Notes under the pieces: generated by a model | Told to the model about the DNA's origin: nothing | The model's input: only the letters and a program-made list of their open reading frames with translations | Databases searched by the model: none | DNA from: Lentisphaeria bacterium | GTDB taxonomy: Bacteria > Verrucomicrobiota > Lentisphaeria > Victivallales > UBA1829 | Length of the DNA stretch: 64,000 nt | Assembly (NCBI GenBank): GCA_003526375.1 | Contig: DPDG01000064.1 | Location: forward strand, 1-64,000 | Direction of reading: 5' to 3' | Position numbers and translations under genes: made by a program | Shown: positions 49,114-58,087 of the stretch, one piece after another | How the letters are laid out: each line of letters begins with the position of its first letter | How positions within the stretch are numbered: the stretch's first letter is position 1

Positions 49114-51552
49114 TCAGAAACCGAGTTCCGGCTGGGAAATCCCCCAGTTTTCGTCCTCGCGTTCTTCATTATTATTTACAGGCGGAGCACCGGACGGCGT
49201 TCCCTCCGTCTCCTTTTTTACCGTTTTCTTCGAGGCTTTCTTTTCGGCAGCCGTTTCCTTGGCGGCTTCGTTCTGTTCTGTCTCCGCTTCTTCAGGAGGA
49301 AGCTCCGTCATCGGTTCTTCTTCCGGCGGAACACTGAGCAGCTCGCTTTCGCCGTCGTTCTCGGAACCGTCCAGATACTGCAGGAACGTAATCTTCAGCA
49401 GTTTCCGCGGGAACAGAAGCATGCCTCCGGCGCGGGCGGAACGCAACGGCGCATCGGAAAGATTGACCGTCTGGACTTTCCTCGCTTTGATCGGTGTATC
49501 GATCCGGCATTCATAAAGAGCATTCGGGCGCGGCGTGATCAGCTCAAGGCGGCATCCGTCGGGGCAGATCCGGTACTCTTTGTCCTTGATGAATTTGTCA
49601 ATCGAACAACGCTTGTAATAGACCTTGCCCGTTTTGGTATCGGAATAGACAACACCGAAAACCGTGGTTTTATCGTATTTGCGAAACTCGTAAAGACGGT
49701 CGATGAAAATCTTTTCCGGAATGTCGATGACCTTGTAGACACCCTTGCGCTCCACACAGAGGAGATGGTCGAACTCGTTGCAGACCACCACGTCGTCGCT
49801 TTTGACATTGGTTCCGATGTAGCATCCGCCTTTATCCCAGCCGACCCGGATATTGTTCAACGCAACGGCGCTCTTGTCGATCTTCTCGAAACCGTCCAGC
49901 TTAATCTCGGTGCGGCGCGGGAAGAACTTGCCGTATTTGTCGATAAGCCCCTGAAGATATCTGATCGTATAGGCCTTGATCCGTTTCAGATTCTTTTCCG
50001 CTTCATTCAGAGTTTTCTGAAGCAGCTCGATCTGTTCCCGGTTTTCGTTGATCTCGAATGCGGAAATGCGACGGATCGGGATTTCAAGCAGTTTTTCGAT
50101 CTCGCTGTCCGGCACTTCACCGCGGGAAAGCTGTTCGAGACGCGCCATGAAATCCGCAGACATCGGCATGATATGCGGACCGTTTACGATGTTTTCATGA
50201 AGCTTCTCGACAATCGGGAACCACTCTTTCCGGAACTTTTCAAGTCCCGTGCGAACCTCTTTGAACATCAGTTCCCGTGTTTTGCATTTTTCGATCCGTT
50301 TATAGATGCCCTCCTCAATGAAAATCTGGGCGAGCGTTCTCGCCAGAATCTTATCAAGGCACTTTCCCGCTTCGATCTGGAGCTCGTATTTCAGATACAT
50401 GACGAGCTTGTCGGTATTGCGCCGCAGGATATCGCTGATCGTCATGCGCACCGGACGGTTGTCCATGATGACCATAGGATTGCATGACACGCTCATCTGG
50501 CAGTAGGTATAGGCATACAGCGCATTCAATGCCTTTTTCGGATCATAGCCACGCAGGGGCGTCAGCTGAATGTCAATCTTTTCCGCCGTGTAATCCTTGA
50601 ACGAGGCAATTTTGATTTTGTTGCGGTTGACTGCCGCCTCAATCGTATCCATCAGCTTGTTTGTATTGGTCGCTGCGGGGATTTCACGCACGACAAGAAT
50701 CCTGCCGTCGATTTCGATTTTTGCCCGGATCACAAGCTTGCCCATGCCGTCCTCATATTTCGAGACATCCATGATGCCGCCCTGCGGGAAGTCAGGATAA
50801 AGCGTGAAAGGTTCATCCTTGAGAATTGCAATCTGGGCTTGGAGGAGCTCATTGAAGTTGTGCGGCATAATGCGCGTATTGGTGCCGACGGCGATGCCGT
50901 CCGCTCCCATCAGAAGCACAGTGGGGATTTTCGACGGCAGGCAGACCGGCTCACGGTTGCGCCCGTCATAGGAATCAATGAACTCCGTGATATCCTTGTT
51001 GAACAGCACATCTCTTGCAAGCGGCGTGAGACGGCACTCGATATAGCGCGGCGCCGCGGCAGGGGACCCCGTGATGATATTGCCGAAGTTGCCCTGTTTT
51101 TCAATATAGGTTTCCTTATTGGCGAGATTGACCAGAGCGTCCCCGATCGAAGCGTCGCCGTGAGGATGGTATTTCATGGTCTCGCCGATAATGTTGGCGA
51201 CCTTATGAAAGGAACCATCGTCTTTTTCAAACAAAGCCCACAGAATACGGCGCTGGACGGGCTTGAGTCCATCGTCTACATCGGGAATCGCGCGGTCCTT
51301 GATGACATAGGACGCATATTCTATGAAATTCTGGTCCATCATTGCACGCAGGCGCGAATTGGAACCGGTCTGAACGGATGCAGACTCCACGCCTTCGGAA
51401 TCGTCTTCGTCTTCCTGCGGAGTCTCAACGCCTTCCGCCTGAGACTCGATATGCTTCGGCGTCTCCTCTGCAATTTCCCCGTTTTCCACTTCCGGCGTGA
51501 CGGGTTTCTGCACCTTTGTCTTCTTCGTATTTTTTCTGCTTTTGGGAGCCAT
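49114..51552 (-). CDS. parC: DNA topoisomerase IV subunit A
   Basis: 812 aa. Breaks and rejoins DNA to unlink replicated chromosomes. After a basic, disordered N-terminus (about 60 residues) the core starts at NSRLRAMMDQNFIEYASYVI, with KPVQRRILWALFEKDDGSFH, ETMKYHPHGDASIGDALVNL and the catalytic Tyr in APRYIECRLT. The C-terminal region includes a reduced pinwheel and ends in a long acidic, Glu/Pro/Ala/Lys-rich tail (about 735-812). The GyrA box is not seen, favouring topoisomerase IV over gyrase. Five bases downstream of parE. The closest look is to ParC of Bacteroidota-like lineages. Confidence 0.88.
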   Translation of the reverse strand: MAPKSRKNTKKTKVQKPVTPEVENGEIAEETPKHIESQAEGVETPQEDEDDSEGVESASVQTGSNSRLRAMMDQNFIEYASYVIKDRAIPDVDDGLKPVQRRILWALFEKDDGSFHKVANIIGETMKYHPHGDASIGDALVNLANKETYIEKQGNFGNIITGSPAAAPRYIECRLTPLARDVLFNKDITEFIDSYDGRNREPVCLPSKIPTVLLMGADGIAVGTNTRIMPHNFNELLQAQIAILKDEPFTLYPDFPQGGIMDVSKYEDGMGKLVIRAKIEIDGRILVVREIPAATNTNKLMDTIEAAVNRNKIKIASFKDYTAEKIDIQLTPLRGYDPKKALNALYAYTYCQMSVSCNPMVIMDNRPVRMTISDILRRNTDKLVMYLKYELQIEAGKCLDKILARTLAQIFIEEGIYKRIEKCKTRELMFKEVRTGLEKFRKEWFPIVEKLHENIVNGPHIMPMSADFMARLEQLSRGEVPDSEIEKLLEIPIRRISAFEINENREQIELLQKTLNEAEKNLKRIKAYTIRYLQGLIDKYGKFFPRRTEIKLDGFEKIDKSAVALNNIRVGWDKGGCYIGTNVKSDDVVVCNEFDHLLCVERKGVYKVIDIPEKIFIDRLYEFRKYDKTTVFGVVYSDTKTGKVYYKRCSIDKFIKDKEYRICPDGCRLELITPRPNALYECRIDTPIKARKVQTVNLSDAPLRSARAGGMLLFPRKLLKITFLQYLDGSENDGESELLSVPPEEEPMTELPPEEAETEQNEAAKETAAEKKASKKTVKKETEGTPSGAPPVNNNEEREDENWGISQPELGF

Positions 51553-51557
51553 GATGA

Positions 51558-53390
51558 TTACACCAGATTATTGACAATGTGTTCCCAGCGTTCGGGATTA
51601 TTGTCGCCCATATAGAATTTGAGCATTTCACTGATTCCCTTGGAATGCTCAATCGTGACCTTCTCCAGCTTGATGTCGTCGCCGATAAACTGCCCGAATT
51701 CCTTCGGGGAGATTTCACCAAGACCTTTGAACCGTGTTATTTCCGCTCCTTTTCCGAGCTTTTTCGCCGTTTCGTCGCGTTCCTCCTCCGAGTAGCAGTA
51801 ATGCGTCTCTTTCTTGTTCCGGACACGGAAAAGAGGCGTTTCAAGAATATAGAGGTGCCCCGAAAGAACCAGCGGCTCGAAAAAGGTCAGGAAAAATGTG
51901 ATCAGCAGATTCCGGATGTGAAGACCGTCCACGTCGGCGTCGGTTGCGATAATGACCTTCGCATAACGCAGATTGTCGATATCCTCCTCAATATCCAAAG
52001 TATGCACGATATAGAAAAACTCTTCGTTCGTGTAAACCGTGTCCAGTTTCAGACCGTAACAGTTCAGAGGCTTGCCGCGGAGCGCGAATACAGCCTGGTA
52101 CATCGGATTGCGGCTCTGTTCCAGTGAACCGCCCGCCGAGTCGCCCTCGGTCAGGAAGATCATGGTCTGATCGGCAAATTTGGAGCGGTCGCCGAAGTGA
52201 TGCTTGCAGTCTTTGAGCTTGCTGTTGCGCAGGCTCATGCGCTTGGACATCTCGCGTCCTTTCTTCTGGACAGCCGAAATCTCCTTGCGGAGTTCTTCAT
52301 TGCGCTTGACCTTTTCCAGCAGGAGATTTGCATCATCCGTGTGGCGGTGCAGATAGTCCACAACCGCCTGTTTCACGGTTCCGACGATCCATCCCTTGAT
52401 ATCCGTATTGCCGAGTTTGTTTTTGGTCTGCGACTCGAACATGGGGTCCTGAAGCTTGATCGCGATGGACCCCACGATACCGTCGCGCAGGTCGCGCCCG
52501 TCGTAATCCTTGCCGGAATATTCGTTCACCGCACGGAGCACACCCTCCTTGAATGCGGAAAGATGAGTTCCCCCGTCCGAAGTGAACTGCCCGTTGACAA
52601 AGGAATAATACTTTTCACCGAAGTCGTTGGTATGGCACAGCGAAAATTCCAGTGTCTTGTCCTTGTAGTGAATGATCGGATACAGGCTTTCCCCGCCGAC
52701 CTCGTTGTTGACGAGATCCATCAGGCCGTTTTTGGAGTAATAACGCTGATTGTTGAAGTAAAGAGAAAGCCCGCTGTTAAGGAACGCATACATCCAGAGA
52801 CGGCGTTCCACATATTCCAGCTTGATGTTGTACTTCGGAAACAGCTTGCCGTCCGGGATGAACTTTACAAAAGTGCCGTTGCGCTCCCCGGTTGCGCCGT
52901 CTTCCTCGTTGACCAGCTTCCCCTGAACGAAATCGGCGCGTTTGTATTTGCCGTCACGGTAGGAAATGGCGGTGAAGGATTCGGAAAGTGCATTGACCGC
53001 TTTCGTGCCCACGCCGTTGAGCCCGACGGAGAACTGGAATACATCCGTATTATATTTCGCGCCGGTATTGATCTGGGAAACGCAGGCGACCAGTTTTCCA
53101 AGCGGGATACCGCGTCCGTAGTCGCGGACGGACAGTTCATTCCCGTTGATTGAAATATCAATACGGCGCCCGTTGCCCATGATGTATTCGTCGACGCTGT
53201 TGTCGATCACCTCTTTCAGAAGCACATAAATGCCGTCGTCGGGGTGCGAACCGTCTCCCATGCGCCCGACATACATGCCGGGGCGCAGCCGGATATGTTC
53301 CAGGGAATCAAGGGTTTTGACCTTGCTCTCATCATAAGCGCCCGCGGCGGAATTCTGAAGTAGATCCGTATCGTCTCTGTTATCCTGCAT
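51558..53390 (-). CDS. parE: DNA topoisomerase IV subunit B
   Basis: 610 aa. ATPase partner of ParC. GHKL ATP-binding blocks: DSLEHIRLRPGMYVGRMGDG, LLKEVIDNSVDEY, VRDYGRGIPLGK, VGLNGVGTKAVNAL. The TOPRIM block is FLTEGDSAGGSLEQSRNP and later IIATDADVDGLHIRNLLITF. Length and the short insertion-free C-terminus fit ParE. The ATG at 53390 with GGAG upstream is preferred to the TTG three codons earlier. Own promoter upstream, then five bases to parC. Confidence 0.9.
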   Translation of the reverse strand: MQDNRDDTDLLQNSAAGAYDESKVKTLDSLEHIRLRPGMYVGRMGDGSHPDDGIYVLLKEVIDNSVDEYIMGNGRRIDISINGNELSVRDYGRGIPLGKLVACVSQINTGAKYNTDVFQFSVGLNGVGTKAVNALSESFTAISYRDGKYKRADFVQGKLVNEEDGATGERNGTFVKFIPDGKLFPKYNIKLEYVERRLWMYAFLNSGLSLYFNNQRYYSKNGLMDLVNNEVGGESLYPIIHYKDKTLEFSLCHTNDFGEKYYSFVNGQFTSDGGTHLSAFKEGVLRAVNEYSGKDYDGRDLRDGIVGSIAIKLQDPMFESQTKNKLGNTDIKGWIVGTVKQAVVDYLHRHTDDANLLLEKVKRNEELRKEISAVQKKGREMSKRMSLRNSKLKDCKHHFGDRSKFADQTMIFLTEGDSAGGSLEQSRNPMYQAVFALRGKPLNCYGLKLDTVYTNEEFFYIVHTLDIEEDIDNLRYAKVIIATDADVDGLHIRNLLITFFLTFFEPLVLSGHLYILETPLFRVRNKKETHYCYSEEERDETAKKLGKGAEITRFKGLGEISPKEFGQFIGDDIKLEKVTIEHSKGISEMLKFYMGDNNPERWEHIVNNLV

Positions 53391-53419
53391 AAGCTCCAAA
53401 TCCTGATATTTAACCTGAT

Positions 53420-53448
53420 AATATAACCCGTTTTCCCGATTTTTTCAA
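53420..53448 (-). promoter_or_regulatory. Promoter of parE-parC
   Basis: Minus strand TTGAAA (53448-53443), 17-bp spacer, TATATT (53425-53420), starting 30 bases before the parE ATG. It shares the TTGAAAAA(A)TCGGGAAAA run with the gspE promoter. Confidence 0.65.
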
Positions 53449-53517
53449 ATGGAATCCCCCGCCGCTTTTCATGACAACAGAGACACAAGCACCCGCAGAC
53501 GCTTACAAAGCCGGAAA

Positions 53518-54699
53518 TTACAGCTCGATTTCAATCTTTTCCCGCATCTCCATGACCTTGGAAAGCGCCTCGTCCGTATCCTTGCCGCGCGCAAGCAGAA
53601 CGCCGAGCCTGCGGTGTCCGTTGAGTTCGCCTTTGCCGAACAGGCGGATCGAAGTGTCGGGCATTGCCAGGGCGGCATCCACGTTTCTGAACTTCACGGA
53701 CCTGGAAACGCCGTCCGCGACAATCGCCTTGGACGCGCTCGGACCGTGAAACGCGATATTCGGGATCGGAAGTCCGAGAATCGCTCTTGCGTGAAGCGCG
53801 AACTCGGAAAGATCCTGCGAGATCAGCGTCACCATGCCGGTGTCATGCGGGCGCGGGCTGACTTCGCTGAAAATCACCTGATCGCCCTTGACGAACATTT
53901 CCACGCCGAAAATACCGCGTCCGCCGAGACCGTCCGTAATTTTCTTCGCAATCTCCTGCGCCTTTGCTTTCGCCGCCGGAGTCATCGCCTGCGGCTGCCA
54001 CGATTCCTGATAGTCTCCATTGACCTGATGGTGCCCGATCGGCTCCAGAAAACTTGTCCCGCCGACATGACGCACCGTCAGAAGCGTGATCTCGTAATCG
54101 AAATCAACGAATCCCTCCACGATCACCTTGCCCGCGCCGGCGCGTCCGCCCTCCTGCGCGATCTTCCAGGAGTTGTCGATATCCGCTTCGGTTCTGACAA
54201 CGCTCTGCCCGTGTCCGGAGGAACTCATGATCGGCTTGACGACACACGGTATGCCGACCTCTTTCACGGCATCCCTGAATTCTTCATAGGCAGCGGCGAA
54301 TTTGTATCTGGAAGTCGGCAGGCCAAGTTCTTCGGCGGCAAGACGGCGGATTCCTTCCCGGTTCATGGTGAGAAATGCGGCGTTGGCGGTCGGGATCACA
54401 TGATACCCCTCTTTTTCCAGTTTGAGCAGTTCAGGCGTTGCGATTGCTTCCACTTCAGGAACGATATAGTCCGGTTTTTCAAGTTCGATCACCCTGCGGA
54501 GTTCCTGCGGGTCCAGCATATTGATGACATGGCTGCGGTGCGCAACCTGCATCCCGGGCGCGTTTGCATACCGGTCTACGGCGATCACCTCCACACCGAG
54601 ACGCTGCATCTCGATCACGACTTCCTTGCCGAGCTCGCCTGCGCCGAGAAATAAGACTTTAGTAGCTGAAGGGGTCAATGCTGTTCCGATTTCCGTCAT
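53518..54699 (-). CDS. purT: Formate-dependent phosphoribosylglycinamide formyltransferase
   Basis: 393 aa. An ATP-grasp enzyme that uses formate and ATP to formylate GAR in purine synthesis, a folate-free alternative to PurN. The N-terminal fold has KVLFLGAGELGKEVVIEMQR and VIAVDRYANAPGMQVAHRSH; the ATP-grasp core has KPIMSSSGHGQSVV, GGRGIFGVEMFVKGD and VSPRPHDTGMVTLISQDLSE. The ATG at 54699 (MTEIGTALTPSA) with GAGGA seven bases upstream matches the E. coli start; the open frame reaches 54744. It stands alone, upstream and on the same strand as parE. Confidence 0.95.
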   Translation of the reverse strand: MTEIGTALTPSATKVLFLGAGELGKEVVIEMQRLGVEVIAVDRYANAPGMQVAHRSHVINMLDPQELRRVIELEKPDYIVPEVEAIATPELLKLEKEGYHVIPTANAAFLTMNREGIRRLAAEELGLPTSRYKFAAAYEEFRDAVKEVGIPCVVKPIMSSSGHGQSVVRTEADIDNSWKIAQEGGRAGAGKVIVEGFVDFDYEITLLTVRHVGGTSFLEPIGHHQVNGDYQESWQPQAMTPAAKAKAQEIAKKITDGLGGRGIFGVEMFVKGDQVIFSEVSPRPHDTGMVTLISQDLSEFALHARAILGLPIPNIAFHGPSASKAIVADGVSRSVKFRNVDAALAMPDTSIRLFGKGELNGHRRLGVLLARGKDTDEALSKVMEMREKIEIEL

Positions 54700-54768
54700 T
54701 TTCATTTCCTCAAAGGTTATATCGATTAAAAAACAGGATGACAAAAAATAGCGTGAAAATCTTTTTTT

Positions 54769-55647
54769 TCAAATCTTTTCCTGAAAAATACTTTCCGACG
54801 GAACAGGAACCTGCAATGTGAATCCGGTTCTGCCGCGCCGGCGGTACTGCAGCGGAGAACAGCGGTGCTTCATGCGGAAACGCTGGTAGAAATAGATGCT
54901 GCTGACGAAACCGCACTGTTCCACGATCTCGCCGACGGAACATTCCGAGCGGATCAGCAGTTCTTCGGCAAGTTTCATCCGCTGTTCAAGAAGAAACCGG
55001 ACGGGCGAAAGCTGATAGAGTTTTCCCCATTCACGGTAAAAAGTGCGGCGGCTGAAACCATACTCTTTCACCAGAGCAGTCAGGTTGATTTTTTCGTGCA
55101 GGTGAGATGCCAGCCAGGAAGCGATGTCATGGATTTTCAGATTGATCCTGTGCCGTTCTTCTGCCCCCGCCCTGAACTCAATCAGAAGCTCGGTAAACAG
55201 CCGGATCGCCAACTGGTCGAGACGGTCCGCCGTGCCGGGGCGGTAAAGGTGTTTCAATTCCAGCCGTATTTCTTCAATAATGTTTTCCACGGATTTCGTG
55301 ATCCGGATGCCGTCCATGCTGTTCAACCCAAGATTGCGGAACGCTTCGGCGCAGGAGGCGTCATAGGTAAAGAAAATCTCGTCATGCTCTCTTGCCTGAA
55401 TGGTCTGGAGCACAGTACCGGGCCAGATGATTCCCAGGTGGTCCTTGCCGGAGGAGTGGACCAGTCTGCCGTTGACCTCTGAAATTCCGCCAGCCTTGAA
55501 GTTGAATGTCAGGCAGACAAAGATCCTGTTGATCAAAGTCTGCCGGTGGATATAGACATGTTCCGGCATCCAGCCGATTTCTTTCAGGCGGAACGGAAAA
55601 TTCAACAACCGTTTTAATTTTTCCAGATTGTAAGTATGCTTTTCCAT
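54769..55647 (-). CDS. AraC-family transcriptional regulator
   Basis: 292 aa. The C-terminal about 100 residues hold the two AraC helix-turn-helix units: LTALVKEYGFSRRTFYREWG, then VGEIVEQCGFVSSIYFYQRF with the closing MKHRCSPLQYRRRGR. The N-terminal about 180 residues should be a cupin-like sugar-binding domain (GTVLQTIQAREHDEIFFTYD region). It is divergent from a GH39-like glycosidase gene, 113 bases away, and is its probable activator. No Shine-Dalgarno of note precedes the ATG. Confidence 0.88.
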   Translation of the reverse strand: MEKHTYNLEKLKRLLNFPFRLKEIGWMPEHVYIHRQTLINRIFVCLTFNFKAGGISEVNGRLVHSSGKDHLGIIWPGTVLQTIQAREHDEIFFTYDASCAEAFRNLGLNSMDGIRITKSVENIIEEIRLELKHLYRPGTADRLDQLAIRLFTELLIEFRAGAEERHRINLKIHDIASWLASHLHEKINLTALVKEYGFSRRTFYREWGKLYQLSPVRFLLEQRMKLAEELLIRSECSVGEIVEQCGFVSSIYFYQRFRMKHRCSPLQYRRRGRTGFTLQVPVPSESIFQEKI

Positions 55648-55696
55648 TTTATTTTCTCTTTGGCACGGTCACTTAATCTTTTGACACGATTGCATC

Positions 55697-55724
55697 TTGC
55701 CGGAATTGCTTTTTTCACTATAAT
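55697..55724 (+). promoter_or_regulatory. Promoter of the GH39-like gene
   Basis: TTGCCG (55697-55702), 16-bp spacer, TATAAT (55719-55724), 36 bases before the start codon. The weak -35 box and perfect -10 box fit a promoter that needs an activator such as the divergent AraC protein. Confidence 0.6.
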
Positions 55725-55760
55725 ATATCACAACTGCAACAAAATGAAAAGGACATTGAA

Positions 55761-57941
55761 ATGACAACAGAAGCTTCCCGTTCCAACCCGGCCTATTCCG
55801 CCCCGGAATTCCGCGGAGAAACTCAGATGAACGCTCTGCTTGATCCCGCCTGCTGGATTCATGTGCCGCGCATCCGGCGGTTCCGGATCAGGCAGACTGA
55901 CAACTTTCTGACTGCCGGAGACATGACTGCGATGGCAGCCCATAAGGATGGCATGATCTATATCTATGCGGAATGTGACAGGGATGACGGAATCATCCCT
56001 GAAATGCGGGAACGTTATACAGGATGGACCCTGGACAACGCCCTTGAGATTTTCATCGAATCAAACGGAACCGTCCGTCAGTTTGTATTGAATGCCCGTG
56101 GCGCGCTCTGCTGTTACAACAATGAAATACTTCAGGAGGCTCCCCCCGAAGGTATCCGGATCAAGGGACGGCGGGAAACCGGAAAATGGAAACTTGTCAT
56201 TGCCATTCCTCTCTCACTTTTTGAATCCCCGGATTTGAATTTCAATCTCCGTTTCATGCTGCCGGATACATTCTCGCAGTATTGCGAGATGAACAACGGC
56301 ACAGAAAAATGGCCGATGGCGCCGCTGCGGACGGTTCCGGCAATGACTCATGAGGAATGCATGAAAAATGAACGGGATTTCAATTCCGTTTACCGGAACG
56401 CGCTGGACAATCCGGCATCTGATCCCGATATGGCAAATCTTTTGAAGGTTGCCGGCCGCTGCAAATGGGATATTACCGCCATACAGACTCTTTATACTTC
56501 AATCTGCGCCCGGTCTTCCACTCCTGAAAAACGGGAAAAGGAGTATGTCGCGCTCCGCAAGGAATACAGTCGCTTCCTGCGGAAGCTTCTGCCGGAAATC
56601 AATCTGAAAATGGAATTGGCGCCGGGACCGCTGACCGTTGATTTCTCCATATCGAAAGGCAGAATACGGGCGATCAACGGAACCAATCTCGGGCCGCGTC
56701 TTTCCGGGCAGACGCTGGACAATTTCAATGACCGTTTCAAAGCTCTGCGTTTTTCCTGCATGCGCACGCACGACGCCCCGCTGGACAATCCGGGAATGCG
56801 TCTCGGGGATACAAGCCTGATCTTCGCGAACTGGCACGACGATCCGTCCGATCCGCAGAATTACTATTTTGAACAGACGGACGATTACCTGCTCAATACG
56901 ATCGCGCAGGGAACGGACATTGTCTACCGTCTCGGAGTCAGCATTGAACACTCAATCAAAAAGTATGCGGCGGTTGCTCCGGAAGATTACGCGAAGTTTG
57001 CGGAAATCTGCGCGGGCGTGATCCGCCATTACAACAAAGGCTGGGCGGACGGGTATCACCTGAACATCAAATACTGGGAAGTCTGGAATGAGCCGGATTG
57101 TGTCCCGAATATGTGGGAAAAGTCGATGAACGACTATTACGAGATGTATGCTGTCGTCGCAAAACGGCTGAAATCCGAGTTCCCGGAAATCAGGATCGGC
57201 GGTCTCGTGACCACACATCTGAATCAGGAATACATCATGTCGTTTCTCGGTAAATGCATTACTGAAAATGCCCCCGTGGACTTCATTTCATGGCATAAAT
57301 ACGGGGCTGTGGTTCGGGATTTCGTTGCAGAACCGTTCCGGGCGAGAGCGCTGCTGGATGCATTCGGCTTCCGGCAGACGGAACTGCACCTCAATGAATG
57401 GCATTATCTTCCCTGTTCATGGAGTGCGATCCGCAGCACTTCAGAAAGCAGGCGTTACTGGCTCACCGCTTCCGAAGGGATGCAGGGAATCGACTCGGGA
57501 GTCTTCAATACAACGGTCCTTACACGCTGGCAGGACACCCCCCTCGATCTCTCCAACTATTATGCGACGGGACTCCTGACGTGGGGACTGCGCGATGTTT
57601 ACGGCGGGCTGAACAAGAACTATTATTCGTTCCTCGCATTCGGGAAAATGCTTTCCTGCCCTGAACGTGCCGCCGTAACAACCGGCGATGAAAATATCAC
57701 TCTCCTTGCCGGCCACGACGGCAAAGGAGACGCAGCGGTTCTGATTTCCTGTTTCAAAGACGGAAAAACGGAAATTGAACTCGAAATCAAAGGTATACCA
57801 TCTATTTCTGAACTCAAGGCACAGGTGCTTGACGCAAGTCGCAATCTGGAGGAAACCGGAATATCCGTCGCTGGAAACCGGATTGCACTTAAAAAGGAAC
57901 CGGGCTCCGCAATATTCCTGCTGACATTCCGTCTGCAATAA
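55761..57941 (+). CDS. GH39-like glycoside hydrolase with N-terminal CBM9-like domain
   Basis: 726 aa, no signal peptide, so probably cytoplasmic. Residues about 20-195 look like a family-9 type binding domain (MIYIYAECDRDDG, LDNALEIFIESNG, WKLVIAIPLSLFE). The barrel starts near 290 (RIRAINGTNLGP) and has the acid/base Glu444 in YWEVWNEPDC and the nucleophile Glu546 in LHLNEWHYL, the pair of clan A enzymes such as GH39 xylosidases. The C-terminal about 90 residues form a small beta domain. Likely substrate is a beta-linked xyloside or uronide oligomer taken up by the cell. Divergent from, and probably controlled by, the AraC gene. Confidence 0.85.
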   Translation: MTTEASRSNPAYSAPEFRGETQMNALLDPACWIHVPRIRRFRIRQTDNFLTAGDMTAMAAHKDGMIYIYAECDRDDGIIPEMRERYTGWTLDNALEIFIESNGTVRQFVLNARGALCCYNNEILQEAPPEGIRIKGRRETGKWKLVIAIPLSLFESPDLNFNLRFMLPDTFSQYCEMNNGTEKWPMAPLRTVPAMTHEECMKNERDFNSVYRNALDNPASDPDMANLLKVAGRCKWDITAIQTLYTSICARSSTPEKREKEYVALRKEYSRFLRKLLPEINLKMELAPGPLTVDFSISKGRIRAINGTNLGPRLSGQTLDNFNDRFKALRFSCMRTHDAPLDNPGMRLGDTSLIFANWHDDPSDPQNYYFEQTDDYLLNTIAQGTDIVYRLGVSIEHSIKKYAAVAPEDYAKFAEICAGVIRHYNKGWADGYHLNIKYWEVWNEPDCVPNMWEKSMNDYYEMYAVVAKRLKSEFPEIRIGGLVTTHLNQEYIMSFLGKCITENAPVDFISWHKYGAVVRDFVAEPFRARALLDAFGFRQTELHLNEWHYLPCSWSAIRSTSESRRYWLTASEGMQGIDSGVFNTTVLTRWQDTPLDLSNYYATGLLTWGLRDVYGGLNKNYYSFLAFGKMLSCPERAAVTTGDENITLLAGHDGKGDAAVLISCFKDGKTEIELEIKGIPSISELKAQVLDASRNLEETGISVAGNRIALKKEPGSAIFLLTFRLQ

Positions 57942-57993
57942 GAAAAAACCGGATGGAAGAATACGGCGTGACCGGCCCTTCCGTTTTTCAATT

Positions 57994-58030
57994 ATTGATA
58001 AAATCAATTCCGTCCATTGATTTTATCAAT
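57994..58030. repeat. Perfect 15-bp inverted repeat built of four ATTGAT half-sites
   Basis: ATTGATAAAATCAAT (57994-58008) and ATTGATTTTATCAAT (58016-58030) are exact reverse complements, 7 bp apart. Each arm is itself a dyad (ATTGAT-N3-ATCAAT). The arm centres are 22 bp apart, two turns of the helix, so two dimers could sit on one face. The right arm abuts the probable -35 box of the DUF2157 gene. An operator is likelier than a terminator because no T run follows. Confidence 0.75.
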
Positions 58031-58059
58031 ATGACATTTCAGTGAAAACCGCTTATATT
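58031..58059 (+). promoter_or_regulatory. Promoter of the DUF2157-GDYXXLXY operon
   Basis: ATGACA (58031-58036), 17-bp spacer, TATATT (58054-58059), 29 bases before the start codon and directly next to the large dyad. Confidence 0.5.
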
Positions 58060-58087
58060 ATGCCATTCAAACAAACGGAGGTGCGGC

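Noticed and set aside
42414..49337. Long plus-strand frames (42414-43799, 45930-47264, 48099-49337)
   Set aside because: Each lies opposite clear genes (manC/coaX and the two gspE). Their composition is that of mirrored coding sequence and no domain is visible.
57994..58030. FNR-type binding sites
   Set aside because: FNR sites are TTGAT-N4-ATCAA; these have N3, so the half-sites are out of register. An unknown factor is left open.
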